NCBI RefSeq assembly: GCF_002776525.5
Contig: NC_045453.1
Coordinates: forward strand, 35,879,757 to 35,943,756
DNA: 64,000 nucleotides
Direction of reading: 5' to 3'
Origin: Piliocolobus tephrosceles
Taxonomy: Eukaryota; Chordata; Mammalia; Primates; Cercopithecidae
The notes beneath the pieces are model-generated. The model was not told the origin of the DNA. It was given only the letters and a program-made list of their open reading frames with translations, and ran no database searches. A program made the translations under genes and the position numbers. Of the stretch, positions 1 through 10,775 are shown piece by piece (the first letter of the stretch is position 1; every line of letters starts with the position of its first letter).

Positions 1-654
1 GTGTGCAGAGGTTACCCCTGCCCAACAGGAGGGAGCACAGCCCCAGGTTTACCTGCTGTGCCTTTCAGGGAACCCCTTGCAACCTCAGCCTGCAGGGGCC
101 CAGGGTGTGGGTTCTGGATTTAGACAGGCATGGGCCTCCTCGCGTCAGCCATGTAGACCTGGGAGACGTGTGCGTTTCTGGGCGCAGTTTCCTCACCTCC
201 ATATGAGGATGACTGCAGCTCTGTGATCACAGGTCAGCGAGGATGAAGCAGCCCCTGCAGGGGAAGCCTTTCCTTATAGGACTAGGCACGTGGAGGCCCC
301 AAGCAGAGGTTGCCGTTGTTCCTTTTGCTGCAATGACAAGCGTCTCCAGCACCTGGGCTGCAGCTGTGGTGTAATAGGTGAGATCAGAGCACCTGCCCAG
401 CACCGGGCTCAGGCTTGGAGCTTCCTGAGAGCGGGAGGGGTGGCGAGGCCGGCAGCGGTGTGGGTGAGACGGCAGCACCTGCAGGCTGGGGGCTCAGGCA
501 GCCCCCAGAGCTTGCCGGGAGACGGTCCCGAGCCGGGGACCCAGAGCTGACTCGGGCTTTGCTGGCGACAGACACAGCTCCTCAGGCAGTTGTCACCCAG
601 GCACCTGAGAACGTGGTACTCAGGGAAGGGCACATGGGCATTAGCCAGTCTGCA
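1..654. other. GC-rich single-copy sequence, no gene seen
   Basis: No open frame here resembles a known protein. A MIR-like trace (CAGTTTCCTCACCTCC near 188-203) is the only repeat signal I see. The rest is unclassified. Confidence 0.5.
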
Positions 655-835
655 AACATGCCACAAACTCTATAGAAGTAATTGATTAGTAACTATCATG
701 TAATTGCAGGGTAATCACATGGTTATTTTTGCTTTGCAAATTAAAGTGTTACTATGAGATTGAACAATTAGGCAGGGTAATTATACCCTGATTCACATGC
801 TAACTCCGAGTAGAATCATCAGGTAAACCCTAGGA
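655..835. promoter_or_regulatory. AT-rich island 1, putative conserved noncoding element
   Basis: Composition falls abruptly from GC-rich to AT-rich. The island carries several homeodomain-type cores (TAATTG, GATTAG, ATTAAAG, CAATTAG) and matches no repeat I know. Enhancer function is inference from motif density and composition only; no conservation data are available to me. Confidence 0.3.
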
Positions 836-1382
836 TGGGTAGTTACCGTACAAATGTGGAGCCGTTGTGACCACACAGTTATACATTAATGGGAGAGTAG
901 CTGGCCTCCTGTGGGATACGCCTCCCACCACAGCTGACCCTGACTTCCCCACCGAGCACAGCCAGACCCCGAGAGCAACACCGGAAGCCCAGAGGGAGGG
1001 CGCCCGGAGACCTCGCACCAGGGGACCTGCTTGATGGGGCCCGTTTTTGAGCGTGAAGCACATTCTGAGAAAGTTGGTTCTTTTCCTCACACTCTGGGAT
1101 TTCAGCAGGGCTGGCTGCCGGCACATTAGGGTGAGAACTAGCTGCAGAGACTGCCTCTGTCACAACCTGGCCTGCAGGCTGGGCCACCTGTACCACACCT
1201 GTGACTTCAGCATCATGGCAACCCCACAGGTAACCCCAAGAGCGAGAGGCACCTGTGTGTCGGTCATGCCGCCCCCAGGCCGGGAAAGTATCGGCATCTG
1301 GCAGGCAGGCCCCCATCCTCCTGGAACTTAGTCACGCACACACGTGCTGCGATGACCCACACCTGCCCAAGATGCCGTCTGT
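836..1382. other. GC-rich single-copy sequence
   Basis: Overlapping open frames occur on both strands but none has a recognisable domain. No repeat was identified. Confidence 0.4.
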
Positions 1383-1461
1383 GTCCCTGGGTGCAGGTGA
1401 CCAGACAGAGGCTGGGGAGTTCGTCCCTGGGTGCAGGTGACCAGACAGAGGCTGGGGAGAT
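1383..1461. repeat. Two-copy tandem duplication, 40-bp period
   Basis: The block beginning GTCCCTGGGTGCAGG at 1383 recurs at 1423 and is identical over about 37 bases, so the duplication is recent or homogenised. Confidence 0.85.
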
Positions 1462-1626
1462 TTACCCAAAGCCCCTGTTGTTTTGTGGCACAACACTCAG
1501 CTCCCAGCTCAGTGTGCCCTCAGGACTGCAGGCCAGGCGCTCGGCTGTGCGCTGCGGGTATCTGGGACAGGGGTCTTGGTGGGGGCTGCTCTGACTGCGG
1601 CACCGTGGCAGCTTCCCCAGCCTCAC

Positions 1627-1735
1627 CCACGGGATGGCGGTAGCATCCTCTCCCTATAATATTTACTTATAGCAATTAAAAATATCTCCAGACACTGTCA
1701 AATGTCCCCTGGGGACAAACATTGACTGGTGATCT
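1627..1735 (-). mobile_element. MER5A-type hAT DNA transposon fragment
   Basis: The segment reading ATATCTCCAGACACTGTCAA followed by ATGTCCCCTGGGGACAAA matches the antisense end of MER5A. The upstream GGATGGCGGTAGCATCC also fits the consensus. Only part of the roughly 190-bp element remains. This is a non-autonomous hAT-Charlie family with no coding capacity. Confidence 0.65.
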
Positions 1736-2018
1736 GGCTTTCACAGGAAAAGGTTGGCCATGCTGGGTCACGACTGGAGTATTGGCTCAAACCAAGCAGC
1801 TTCAGGAAATTGAAAAAGGGGATTGTGAGTGACTCAGGGATCTCATAAGTTTAACTATTTCCAGTATACACTGGGTGCTATGAATTCATTACATACATTA
1901 AACGCCAAGACCAGGAGTGCTCTGTAAGCCATCAGTGAGCTGCCAAGGCGGCAGGGGCCACATCTGGAAGCCCTCAATCACATGTTCTGCTTGGGAAATG
2001 CCTGGGGGTTGAGGGGGC

Positions 2019-2325
2019 TGCACACAGTAGGTGCTCAGGCACACAGTAGGCGCTCAGGCTAGTAGGTGCTCAGGCACAGAGTAGGCACTCAGGCACAAGG
2101 TAGGTGCTCAGGCACAGAGTAGGCACTCAGGCACAAAGTAGGCGCTCAGACACACAGTAGGTGCTCAGGCACACAGTAGGTGCTCAGGCATGTAGTAGGC
2201 GCTCAGACACACAGTAGGTGCTCAGGCACATGCTCAGGCTCAGGCACACAGTAGGTGCTTAGGCATGTAGTAGGCGCTCAGGCACACAGTAGGTGCTCAG
2301 AATGCTCAGGCATGTAGTAGATGCT
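2019..2325. repeat. 19-bp minisatellite derived from an L2/MIR 3' tail
   Basis: About 16 copies of a 19-bp unit, CACACAGTAGGTGCTCAGG, with variants (AGTAGGCGCTC, AGTAGGCACTC). Two copies have short extra insertions near 2228 and 2300. The unit closely matches the common L2/MIR 3' tail motif GCACATAGTAGGTGCTCA, so it was probably seeded by a repeat insertion. Confidence 0.9.
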
Positions 2326-2404
2326 GATGCCGGGCCACTGAGACTCATAGCCCTGTCATGAGCTGAGCGTGTTTCTTAGGCCGCCCAGCCCCTGCCTTGC
2401 TTTT

Positions 2405-2711
2405 TTTTTTTTTGTTTGTCTTTTTGTGTTGAGACAGGGTCACTCTTTCCCCCAGGCTGGAGTGCAGGCGCGATCTCGGCGTACTGCGACCTCCGCCTCC
2501 CGGGTTCAAGCAATTCTCCTGCCTCAACCTCCTGAGTAGCTGGGACTACAGGAGTGTGCCACCAGCATGCATGGCTAATTATTTTGTATTTTTAGTAGAG
2601 ACGAGGCTTCACTGTGTTAGCTAGGATGGTCTCGATCTCCTGACCTCGTGATCCACCCGCCTCAGCCTCCCAAGGTGCTGGGATTACAGGCATGAGCCAC
2701 TGCACCCAGCC
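2405..2711 (-). mobile_element. Alu (AluS-like) with TSD
   Basis: Full-length antisense dimeric Alu with a T-rich 5' side. The TSD CCCTGCCTTGCTTTT flanks it at about 2390-2404 and 2712-2726. The right arm reads CTCGATCTCCTGACCTCGTG, so a young S or Y-like source is possible. It has no coding capacity. Confidence 0.95.
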
Positions 2712-2726
2712 CCCTGCCTTGCTTTT

Positions 2727-3480
2727 ACATTTCCACTGGACCCTTGGGGGAGGCATTGGCTGGGCTGCCCTCCAGGACACTTCATTCCCTCTGCTCAGGG
2801 TGTTCTCAAGGCCTGAGCGACACGGGCCATCCTTCCCTTCCCCAGGACACTTGCCCGTTCCCATCCCTAGATGTCCCAGGCCCCAGGAACCCCTCTGCCA
2901 GCCATCCTGGCAGCCCAAGCTGCCCACCTGACGCCCTCCCCACACAGCCTGGGATCCACAGAAAGGCACGGACGTGTCACCCTTGGGGGCCAAGGCTGCA
3001 CTGACACCAGGGCCTGTTGTGAATTCAGCTTAAGGGGAGCAAAGCTGTGACCCAGGTGAGGCACCTTGGACAGCTGGGGGCTCTCCTGGGACACGGCGGG
3101 GAGTTATCGGGGAGGGCCCAGCATCCCCCTGAAATGGAGTGTTGGGACCTGAAGTAAGAGTCAGGGAATACTGCCAGGCTGGCTGACGGCCCCAAGGCCG
3201 GCCTCAGTGCTGCCCTGAGGGGCTGGGTGATCCCTGCAGCCTCTGCCCCTCTCGGGGCCTCAGTTAGGAGAGGGCCACGAAGGTCCTCCCAGCCACGGCA
3301 TTTGTGTCTGCCTGTGGACAAAGGCAGAGGCAGGCCTCGCCCCTGGCCCGCCTTCCCTGCAACCTTGACCCCGCAAGAGACCCTGGGTCGGGACGTTGGT
3401 GGATGGTGCCCTGCCCTGCATCGCCAGCAGCAGCGCTCTCCTTGATTAAGCAGCACGGCAAGGTGAGTGCTGACTCGGGG
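2727..3480. other. GC-rich single-copy sequence
   Basis: Several open frames of 75-145 codons overlap on both strands with no domain signature. Nothing else was recognised. Confidence 0.4.
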
Positions 3481-3489
3481 TCACTCACA

Positions 3490-3735
3490 GACCAGAAGGC
3501 GAATTGCAGAGCCGCACCCTGTAATTTAGTCAAAATGAAAAGGACAGGAAGGAAAGGTCAATACTGTTTTAAATTAGTCTAACTGCTCCTTTATATAGAG
3601 GACACTCTCGCTCCGAAGGACTGGCAATTTAGCAGTTGGGGATAAAAGGTCAAGCTTCTCGGCCCTAAGGCAGGTAATAAAAGCCAGTGAAATTTTTGGA
3701 ACTCACACTTGCAGGTTGTCAATTCTGGCTTTTTT
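3490..3735. promoter_or_regulatory. AT-rich island 2, putative conserved noncoding element
   Basis: AT-rich sequence without repeat identity inside GC-rich DNA. It carries two AAAGGTCA nuclear-receptor half-site-like motifs (3553-3560 and 3645-3652, same strand) plus AAATTAGTC motifs repeated near 3571 and 3741. Regulatory function is inference. Confidence 0.3.
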
Positions 3736-5160
3736 GTACAAATTAGTCAACTCAAAGGCTTGAAGAGAAGGCCGTGCAAACCTCACTGGCAAGCCAGGTG
3801 GGCTGGGCGGGATCACCCATACAGGCACGGGACGGGAAGGCCTGGGGCTGTGGCTGGGGAGATGGCCAGGTCCTGGCCCGCTCCATCCAGTTTCCTGCAG
3901 ACTGGACCCCAGGCCCTCCTCACAGAGCACCCCACAGAAGGGCTGCCCCACAGGGAGGCACTGCGGAGGGTGCCCCAGGTGTCCCCTTGCACGCAGGGTC
4001 TGCAAATCTGATCCTTGGCTACATGAGCGGACAGAGACTGAACGACACTGTTCAATGTGCAGCACCCACTCCTGGCCACCCACACCAGACGCCTTCACCC
4101 CTAGTCTGGAATTTCTGGAGAAGGGGAGCCAGGGGTGTCTCCCTTCTCTCTGCAGGCTTGCAGGGCCCCTCCCGACCCGTGCTGCAGCTCCTGGCTCCTG
4201 TGGGTACCCAGGTTCCTGGGGCTGTGTGGGAGACACAGAAGTGGGGGCACCTCCGCAGCACCCACATCCTGCTGACACCATGTACATGAGTGTGCATGTG
4301 GGGCGAGGCTGCACCAGGAAGGCAAAAATCCCAAATGTCAGCGCCCCGTGATTTGAGGAGTTCAGACAAAGCCTTCCCTGGCGCTGTCCTCGGCCCACTT
4401 CCCCATCGTCCCAATGTCCCTGCAGCTTTGAAATGGCTCGGATGTGGGGCAGGAGGGCTGGGCGGATGCTGATCTGAGGCCGAGGTTGAGGGACGCCGGT
4501 GCCCCCAGCGCTGATCCGGCTGCTGCCCCGGGTGGGGTTTCGAGGCTGCGGCAACGGAGCCGGTGGGACGCGCTCCTGATGCCAGACCCAGGGGGAAGAG
4601 CTGCCCCTGCTCCAAGGCCTGCGCCACAATGGCTGCCAGAGCGAAAATGTGAAGGAGAGAAGAGCTCTCGGGGCCTCCCAGGGAGGGTCGGCAGCGCATG
4701 GCTTGCTAAGCACCCTCCTTTCTGATCCTGCCCCAAGCAGCCCCCTGGGACTTCTGTTGGTCAAAGCTTCGGCTGTGGTCAGAGGATCCGACGCTGCTAT
4801 CAATGTGCAGCTGCTGCCCTATGGCTGCAGAGGTGGTTTCTGGAACAGACGGGCCCAGCCCTGCAAGGTGGGCTGGCTCTTTGGCTCCCGAGAGCACCAT
4901 GGCGCAGTGCTGACCTGCGTCCACACGGCCCAGACACCCAGTCAGCTCGCCTGGTTCTTACATTGCCGACCCACAAATAGAACCCAGACCCAGATCTGTT
5001 TCCTCCGCCTCCTGCCCTCCTCGCCCCTGCATTTCTGGTCCCACAGAAGCTGTCGTGGGTGCCGTATACCCCATAGGGTGGGAGAGAAAGGTGTGTTCAG
5101 AAGCAATCTTAGGAAACGGGGAACAGAGGACGTGGTGCAGAGCTGAGCTCCGGACCGCCA
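3736..5160. other. GC-rich single-copy sequence with an accidental-looking long frame
   Basis: A 366-codon frame on the minus strand (3703-4803) is the longest in the window. Its conceptual product is rich in Pro, Gly, Ser and Arg, shows no domain I recognise, and is overlapped by other long frames on both strands, as expected for stop-poor GC-rich DNA. I do not call it a gene. Confidence 0.45.
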
Positions 5161-5167
5161 GAGCCGC

Positions 5168-5180
5168 CCCCCCCCCCCCC
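5168..5180. repeat. Poly-C run (C13)
   Basis: Thirteen consecutive C residues. This is a length-unstable homopolymer and a likely sequencing-error spot. Confidence 0.95.
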
Positions 5181-5224
5181 GTCTGACTGCATCCTTATGG
5201 CACGAGGTCAGTAGATGGGAGGCC

Positions 5225-5450
5225 ACACTCTTTACCTAACATCCAGGACACAGGAAAAGGATGGAAACAGAAAAAACTACATAAATAAATTCAAGAGGCA
5301 TTTTAAAGAACATGAAAAAATTTTAAAGGACTGCTAATTGTCTAACGTTTTGTTAATTCAATCAGGCTTGCAATTTAAAAATAGCTTTGCCTTTTACTGA
5401 AAAAGAAATTAATTATAATTTCTTACTGAATCAGGGGAGAGAATTCGGGA
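5225..5450. promoter_or_regulatory. AT-rich island 3, putative conserved noncoding element
   Basis: AT-rich block with TAATTG, TTAATTCAATC and a near-palindrome GAAATTAATTATAATTTC at 5405-5422. No repeat family was recognised. Homeodomain-dimer-type sites are plausible but unproven. Confidence 0.3.
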
Positions 5451-5573
5451 CTCGGTGGTTCCCTGAGGTCTTACAGTTACACTCCAATGCCTGTGGCCAA
5501 AGGAGCTTCCACCCCGTCTTTATGACGGCTGTGGTGGCCGGAGAACTCAGATGCCTCCAAAAAACGGCAAGCT

Positions 5574-5878
5574 GGCTGGGCACGGTGACTCACCCCGGTA
5601 TTCCAGCAATTTAGGAGGTTGAGGCAGACAGATCACCTGAGCTCAGGAGTTTGAAATCATCCTGTCCAACACAGTGAAACCCCATCTGTACTAAAAATAC
5701 CAAAATTAGCTGGGCATGGTGGCACGGGCCTGTAATCCCAGCTACCCGGGAGGCTGAGGCAGGCGAATCACTTGAACTTGGGAGGTGGAGGTTTCAGTGA
5801 GCCAAGATGGCGCCATTGCACTCCAGCCTGGGAGACAGAGCAAGACTTCGTCTCAAAAAAATAAAAAAATAAAAAAAT
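5574..5878 (+). mobile_element. Alu (AluS-like) with TSD
   Basis: Sense Alu beginning GGCTGGGCACGGTGAC and ending in an interrupted A/T tail. A TSD of the type CGGCAAGCTG/TCGCAAGCTG flanks it, just before 5574 and after 5878. Confidence 0.95.
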
Positions 5879-5879
5879 C

Positions 5880-6672
5880 GCAAGCTGCACCCAGGTGTGA
5901 ATCTGGAGGGAGCCTCCTTGGAAAACTTGGCTGGTGACTACACCCTCGGTTCAAGCTCACTGGCCGTCCTTCCCTGTGCACACACAGGAGCTCTCCAGAA
6001 ATGTTTGGAATATCCCAGAGCTGCTGTCTCCTGGCTGCCTGGCCTCTGTGAGCTGCACTCCAGCCTGGAGGCCAAGACGGCCGCTCTGGAGACAAGAACT
6101 TCCCCTGGTCTGAGGTTCCGAAGGAGAGCCCCGTAGGCGTGGGGAAGGGAGGGTGCCTCACCCCCAAGGCTGCGCTGCTCCGAGACCTGGCTGGCACCAG
6201 CACACACCGGCTTCTCTAGGAAATAAGTCCACACTCAATGTGGCAGCGGCAAAGTGCTTTTCTCAGCTTCCTGCTTTCCTCCAGAGAGCAAACTAGTGCC
6301 TGACTGTCCGGTTCTCCCTGAATCAACACTCACCGAAAGGAGCTGGTGGAGGAGCCCGTGGGTGACAAACAGTCGCAAACCAGACCCCAGAGTCTCAGGA
6401 GCTGGGGGCTCTGGGTGGCCCAGGGGTTGTTAATGGGTACCGTTTCCAGTCCAGTCCAGGCCAGCTATGGTGGGGCTCCGACCCATCCAGACACTGGGAG
6501 CCAGTCACCCCCAGAATAACGAGCTGGGCCTCGAGTTCCAAGTCATCTCTGAGCAGCCGTGTGTCAGCACTGCCGTCCCTGACCACGCCGTGCCAGCCTG
6601 CCTCCATCTCCTTCTTGCCGCACCCCAGGTCAGGGGCTAAAGGACAATTCAGAGCCCGCTGCCTGCAGGGAA
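5880..6672. other. Single-copy sequence
   Basis: No gene or repeat was recognised. A short stretch near 6051 (GAGCTGCACTCCAGCCTGG) resembles an Alu 3' end but lacks flanking Alu sequence. Confidence 0.4.
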
Positions 6673-6825
6673 AGCATCTCCCTAGTGCCGCAAGTCTCTG
6701 AGCAATTCCAGGCCCAGAAACCCCCCAGACACAGCTTCTGCTTTTCGAAATCTGTTCATTCGTTTAGCCCCAGGGGACCTCATCCCTGCATGTCCACACC
6801 AGGAATCCTGAGGAAGTTGCAGGGG
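6673..6825 (+). repeat. Dispersed direct duplication A, copy 1
   Basis: This block recurs in the same orientation about 1.23 kb downstream at 7905-8056. Shared stretches include AGCTTCTGCTTTTC, CTGTTCATTC and CCTCATCCCTG. The copies differ at roughly one base in five to six, so the event is old. No known repeat family was recognised. Confidence 0.8.
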
Positions 6826-7139
6826 AACCGAACCTCCGTTCCTCCAACTCAGAAACCCTCTTCTGCACCGGCAGCTCTGAGCCCACAGTAAGAGTGCAAT
6901 GTGGCGATCCTGTGGCTGAGACACGGTGTCCGGCAGCATTTGGATGGATTCTGCTGTATTTGGGACAGACTTACACTAAAAAATCAGTCACCGCTTCTCC
7001 AAACTTCCTGTTGAGCTGGGCACCCTGTGTTTTTGTTTGCTGCGTTTTTGTTTTTTGCGTCTGGGCACCCTAAGCATAATCTCAAGTTACAAAGTCAGGC
7101 CCTGCACACCCATGGGAGGCAGAAGGGGGGCCCCTAAAC

Positions 7140-7535
7140 ATGCCCACCTCCCAGTGCACAGAAACTGAACACATGGGCTCCCTGGCCATGGGGGTCTGAG
7201 GGTGGCAGGTGGAATTGAGACTGCCAGTCAGCCACCTGTCATGGAGAGGTGACCCTGGATTATCTGGGGGGACCCAGTGGAATCTCAGGGCCCTTCAACA
7301 TAGAGGCGGAGGGCAGAGCAGGTCTCAGCGACAAGACATCGCTGGCTCTGAAGACAGAGGATGGGCCTGAGGGCCAAGGGATTTGGGCACCTCAGGAAGC
7401 TGGAAAGGAGGAAACGGTTTCTCCTCTGGAGGCTCCAGAAGGAACCAACCCTCCCGAGACCTGAGGTAGCCCAGGGAGACCATTTTAGACGTCTGACCTG
7501 CACAACTGGAAAGCGTACGTGTTCTCTTTATAAAA
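7140..7535 (+). mobile_element. MLT1-type MaLR LTR remnant
   Basis: Stretches such as GACCCTGGATTATCTGGGGG, GGAAACGGTTTCTCC and TCTGACCTGCACAACTG follow the order of an MLT1 (ERVL-MaLR) LTR in sense orientation. It is an old, diverged non-coding LTR, and its edges are approximate. Confidence 0.6.
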
Positions 7536-7544
7536 AAGTCTCAT

Positions 7545-7650
7545 GAGTACATAGAGGGTGTAGCTATTTATGGGGCCCATGAGATATTTTGAGAGAGGCA
7601 TCCAATGTGTAATAATCACATCAGGGGAAATGGGGTGAAGCCACTATGTT
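7545..7650 (-). mobile_element. L1 3'-UTR fragment
   Basis: The run TATTTATGGGGCCCATGAGA followed by AATGTGTAATAATCACATCA is characteristic antisense L1 3'-UTR sequence. It is short, old and non-coding. Confidence 0.65.
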
Positions 7651-7904
7651 TGTGATAATTTTTTAGAGCAGCCATAAAAATACATGTAAATAGGACCCAG
7701 TTAGATAACATATATTTTTGGCTTCTGCTCTGTAGAAACTTACACATGATTTGGGGAGTGGTGAAGGCCTGATTTGATTTTGTTTGTTGTTTGCTTACTT
7801 TTGGGCCTGGTGCTCTGGGCGGGCAGGTGTTTAATTGAACCTGGCCCCTTGCTTGTTGAAGTGTTGAAAGAAGGCAGCCTCCAGGTTCTGGGAGCTTCCG
7901 AGTG

Positions 7905-8056
7905 AGCATCACGCCTCACGGCTGCAGGTCAGAGAACGATTTGAGGCCCAGAGACCCCTCGGACGTAGCTTCTGCTTTTCAGAACCTGTTCATTCATGTA
8001 GCCGCAGGAGACCTCATCCCTGAATGTCCACACCAGACATCAGACCTGGTTGCAGA
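7905..8056 (+). repeat. Dispersed direct duplication A, copy 2
   Basis: Diverged second copy of the block at 6673-6825. An MLT1 LTR and an L1 fragment lie between the two copies. Confidence 0.8.
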
Positions 8057-9604
8057 CCCGGTGGTTCTAGGATGCAGCAGTGTAGACGGGTGAAGGAGCG
8101 GCCAGGGCCTGAGTGAAACTGGGGCAGAAGAAGCAGCTTTTGATATTTATTTTCTGCTGAGTCTTGCCAGCTTTTAGTTTAGAAGTTCCTTCTTGAGGAA
8201 GAAAGTGGTCACTTAAATGGTATAAAAAATAATGCACCAGGCAGGGGACCCCTGAGACCCTGGGGCTAGGCTCTGGTTGGGGGCCTCACGCGGAGAAGGA
8301 GGAATGAGACTCTCAAGGAGGCCAAGGTCCCAGGTCTTGGGCTACCGGAGGCTCTGGGGCCTCTGCCTTTCGCCAAGAGCAAGGAAGGAAGGAATGTACA
8401 GCAGCAGAGCCGTGGACACAGGGCAGCCCCAGGAACAATGGGATGGTCTCACGGCCCCGGCCTCCACCTTGCTGGAGCTCCCAGGGCAAGCCCAGCCTGC
8501 TGCCCGCTGCCTGCTTCTCCTGCATTAGAGGCCTCCAGGTCCAGAATAGTTGCTCGGGGCCAGCATTTGCATCCACATCTCCTCCACACGTTAGAAAACT
8601 TGGGCTTTGTTTTGTAGCCTGTTGGTTCCACTCAGCAAATAGAATTGTACATAACTGTGGAGGGGCCCTACACGGAGGCCCAGCCCGGGAGACCCACGAA
8701 GGGCTCAGGAACACGGCTTCTCCCTCCACCTCCTGGTTTCTGTCTCCGACCATGTCTCTCCAAGCCAGTCAGTCCTGCGTGGCCACAGTGGGGACCAGGC
8801 TGCACCAGGGGCCTGCCCTGCTGTGCTCGCCTCTGCCCGCGCTGGGCTCTGCCTGAGAAGGAGCCCGGGGTTGGGCTCTGTGGTGCCCTCTCTCAGGTGG
8901 GGTTGCACGAGGCCTGCTGGGCTCCACTGGGCTCGGTGTGATGAGCGTGACTGGCGGATGTGCGGGCCTAGGATGAGCAGAGGGACCCGGCAGAGCCACG
9001 ACCCCAGGCCCAGGGCCCCTGTTGGCCCCAAAGCCAGTGTGGCGGCCGTCGCTGGGACCCTGACAGGGGGCGGCACTGGCGTGGGGTCTGACACCTGCCA
9101 AGTTCCCGCGAGCTGCCCCTCGATGACGCTCGCGCTCTAATTCTGTCCCAGGGAACCCGGAGGTCAGGATGGGCATCCCCCCTGCTTAAGGGGCAGCTGA
9201 GGCCAGGGTGGGGCCGGGGAGGAACGGCGGGCTGTGGGCAGGAAGCCCATGGAGCTCAGATCTGCTCCAGGTCACGACCCGTGCCAGGCTTGGGGTCCAC
9301 ACTCCCCAGACACAGATGGCGGCACGTTCCCCTCAGACCGTCCACCTGTTCTTTGGCCAAGCCGGGGCTCTCACAGCAGAGGCTGCTGAGTTCAAGGCCG
9401 CCCCTGGGCAGCCAGGCTGGGACCCTCGCCCGCTCCCTGGAGGCGCCCGCCGCCGGGTTCACGGGGGAGGGATTAGAAACCACTCAACGGAATGTCGAGA
9501 AGGCGAGCGGGGTGGGGATGGGGTGGGAAGGGGACAGGCCCTTCCCGACACGTGGGGACACGCGTGGCCGTGAGGTGACGCCTCGGCCTCTGAGGCTGGC
9601 GACG
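8057..9604. other. GC-rich single-copy sequence
   Basis: Many overlapping frames (up to 146 codons) lie on both strands with no recognisable protein. No repeat was identified. Confidence 0.4.
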
Positions 9605-9912
9605 GGCTGGATTCGGACACAGCTGGAGTCACTCACCCTGTCAGGCTTGAGCGGTGGGGGGCGGGGCCTGCTAAATCCCGGCTGATGATAGGCTGGATTC
9701 AGACACAGCTCGAGTCACTCACTCACCNNNNNNNNNNTGGATTCAGACACAGCTCGAGTCACTCACTCACCACGTCAGGCTTGAACGGTGGGGAGGCGGG
9801 GCCTGCTAAATCCCGGCTGATGATAGGCTGGATTTGGACACAGCTTGAGCCACTCACCCTCCACGTCCCCCTTAGGAGGGGGCGGGGCCTGCTAAATCCC
9901 CAGTGACCAGGT
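9605..9912. repeat. ~86-bp VNTR with GC boxes, interrupted by an assembly gap
   Basis: Units begin GGCTGGATTC at 9605, 9691 and 9826, with a further start just before 9738. Each complete unit ends with a GGCGGGGCCTGCTAAATC block holding an Sp/KLF-type GC box. The copy broken by the N run lacks that second half, so the gap hides at least about 50 bases and possibly whole extra units. Confidence 0.9.
9728..9737. other. Assembly gap (10 N)
   Basis: Ten undetermined bases inside the VNTR. By comparison with neighbouring units the true missing sequence is longer than ten bases. Confidence 0.99.
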
Positions 9913-10164
9913 CCCAGGGGCATCCCATCCACGGCCTCAAGGTCCCTGGCTTCCCCTGGGGATGGGGCTGTGCACCTGTGTCCTCCCAGTTCCCACGTCC
10001 CGTTGATACACACGCCGGGGTACCTGGGAGAGTTTCCTAACTCCCCTTCCTCTGAAGGCCAGGCCTGGGAGAATGAATTCTCCAGGCACCTACCCTTGCT
10101 GTACCATGGCAGGTTAGAGAATGTGGACGGAGCTGGTTGGCTGCACACCTTGGGGGGGTGTCAC

Positions 10165-10215
10165 CCTCTTTTTAGCCTCAGTTTCCCCATCTGTGCAGTA
10201 GGTACCAGAGGGGAC
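10165..10215 (+). mobile_element. MIR core fragment
   Basis: The stretch AGCCTCAGTTTCCCCATCTG is the hallmark MIR core. Only about 50 bases are recognisable. Confidence 0.55.
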
Positions 10216-10237
10216 CTTGCACAGAGGCTGTGCATCC

Positions 10238-10529
10238 TTTTTTTTTTTTTTTTTTTTTGGAGTCAGAGTCTCCCTCTATCGCCCAGGCTGGAGTGTGGTG
10301 GTGCGATCGCGGCTCACTGCAACCTCCGCCTCACGGGTTGAAGCAATTCTCCTGCCTCAGCCTCCTGAGTAGCTGGGATTACAGACACCCGCCACCACGC
10401 CTGGCTAATTTTTAGTAGAGACGGTTTCCCCATGTTGGCCAGGCTGGTCTCGAACTCCTGACTTCGTGATCCGCCTGCCTCGGCCTCCCAAAGTGCTGGG
10501 ATTACAGGCATGAGCCACCATGCCCGGCC
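10238..10529 (-). mobile_element. Alu (AluS, Sc-like)
   Basis: Antisense full-length Alu starting with a long T run. An imperfect TSD (AGGCTGTGCATCC / AGTCTGTGCATTCC) flanks it. The right arm contains CTGACTTCGTGATCCGCC. Confidence 0.95.
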
Positions 10530-10775
10530 TGAGTCTGTGCATTCCCTAACAGAGGGAGGACGTCTGGCTGTCCCACTAAACACAGCAGCTCTGAGCATGT
10601 CTAAGGTCAGCCTCTCCCTGCTTTCCTTTTCTCCCTGATCCAATTCATGTGGCTTCCACTCAGCCCCTTCTCCTGGCTCTTACTTAGGAATGCACATTTA
10701 CCCCCAATCCCAACACACACTGGAACCCCCAAGGTCCCACCCAACTGAAAGCCATGTAGCTGGTGCGGTGAGCAC

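Noticed and set aside
6051..6110. Possible Alu fragment (GAGCTGCACTCCAGCCTGG)
   Set aside because: Only about 20 bases match and the sequence on both sides is not Alu.
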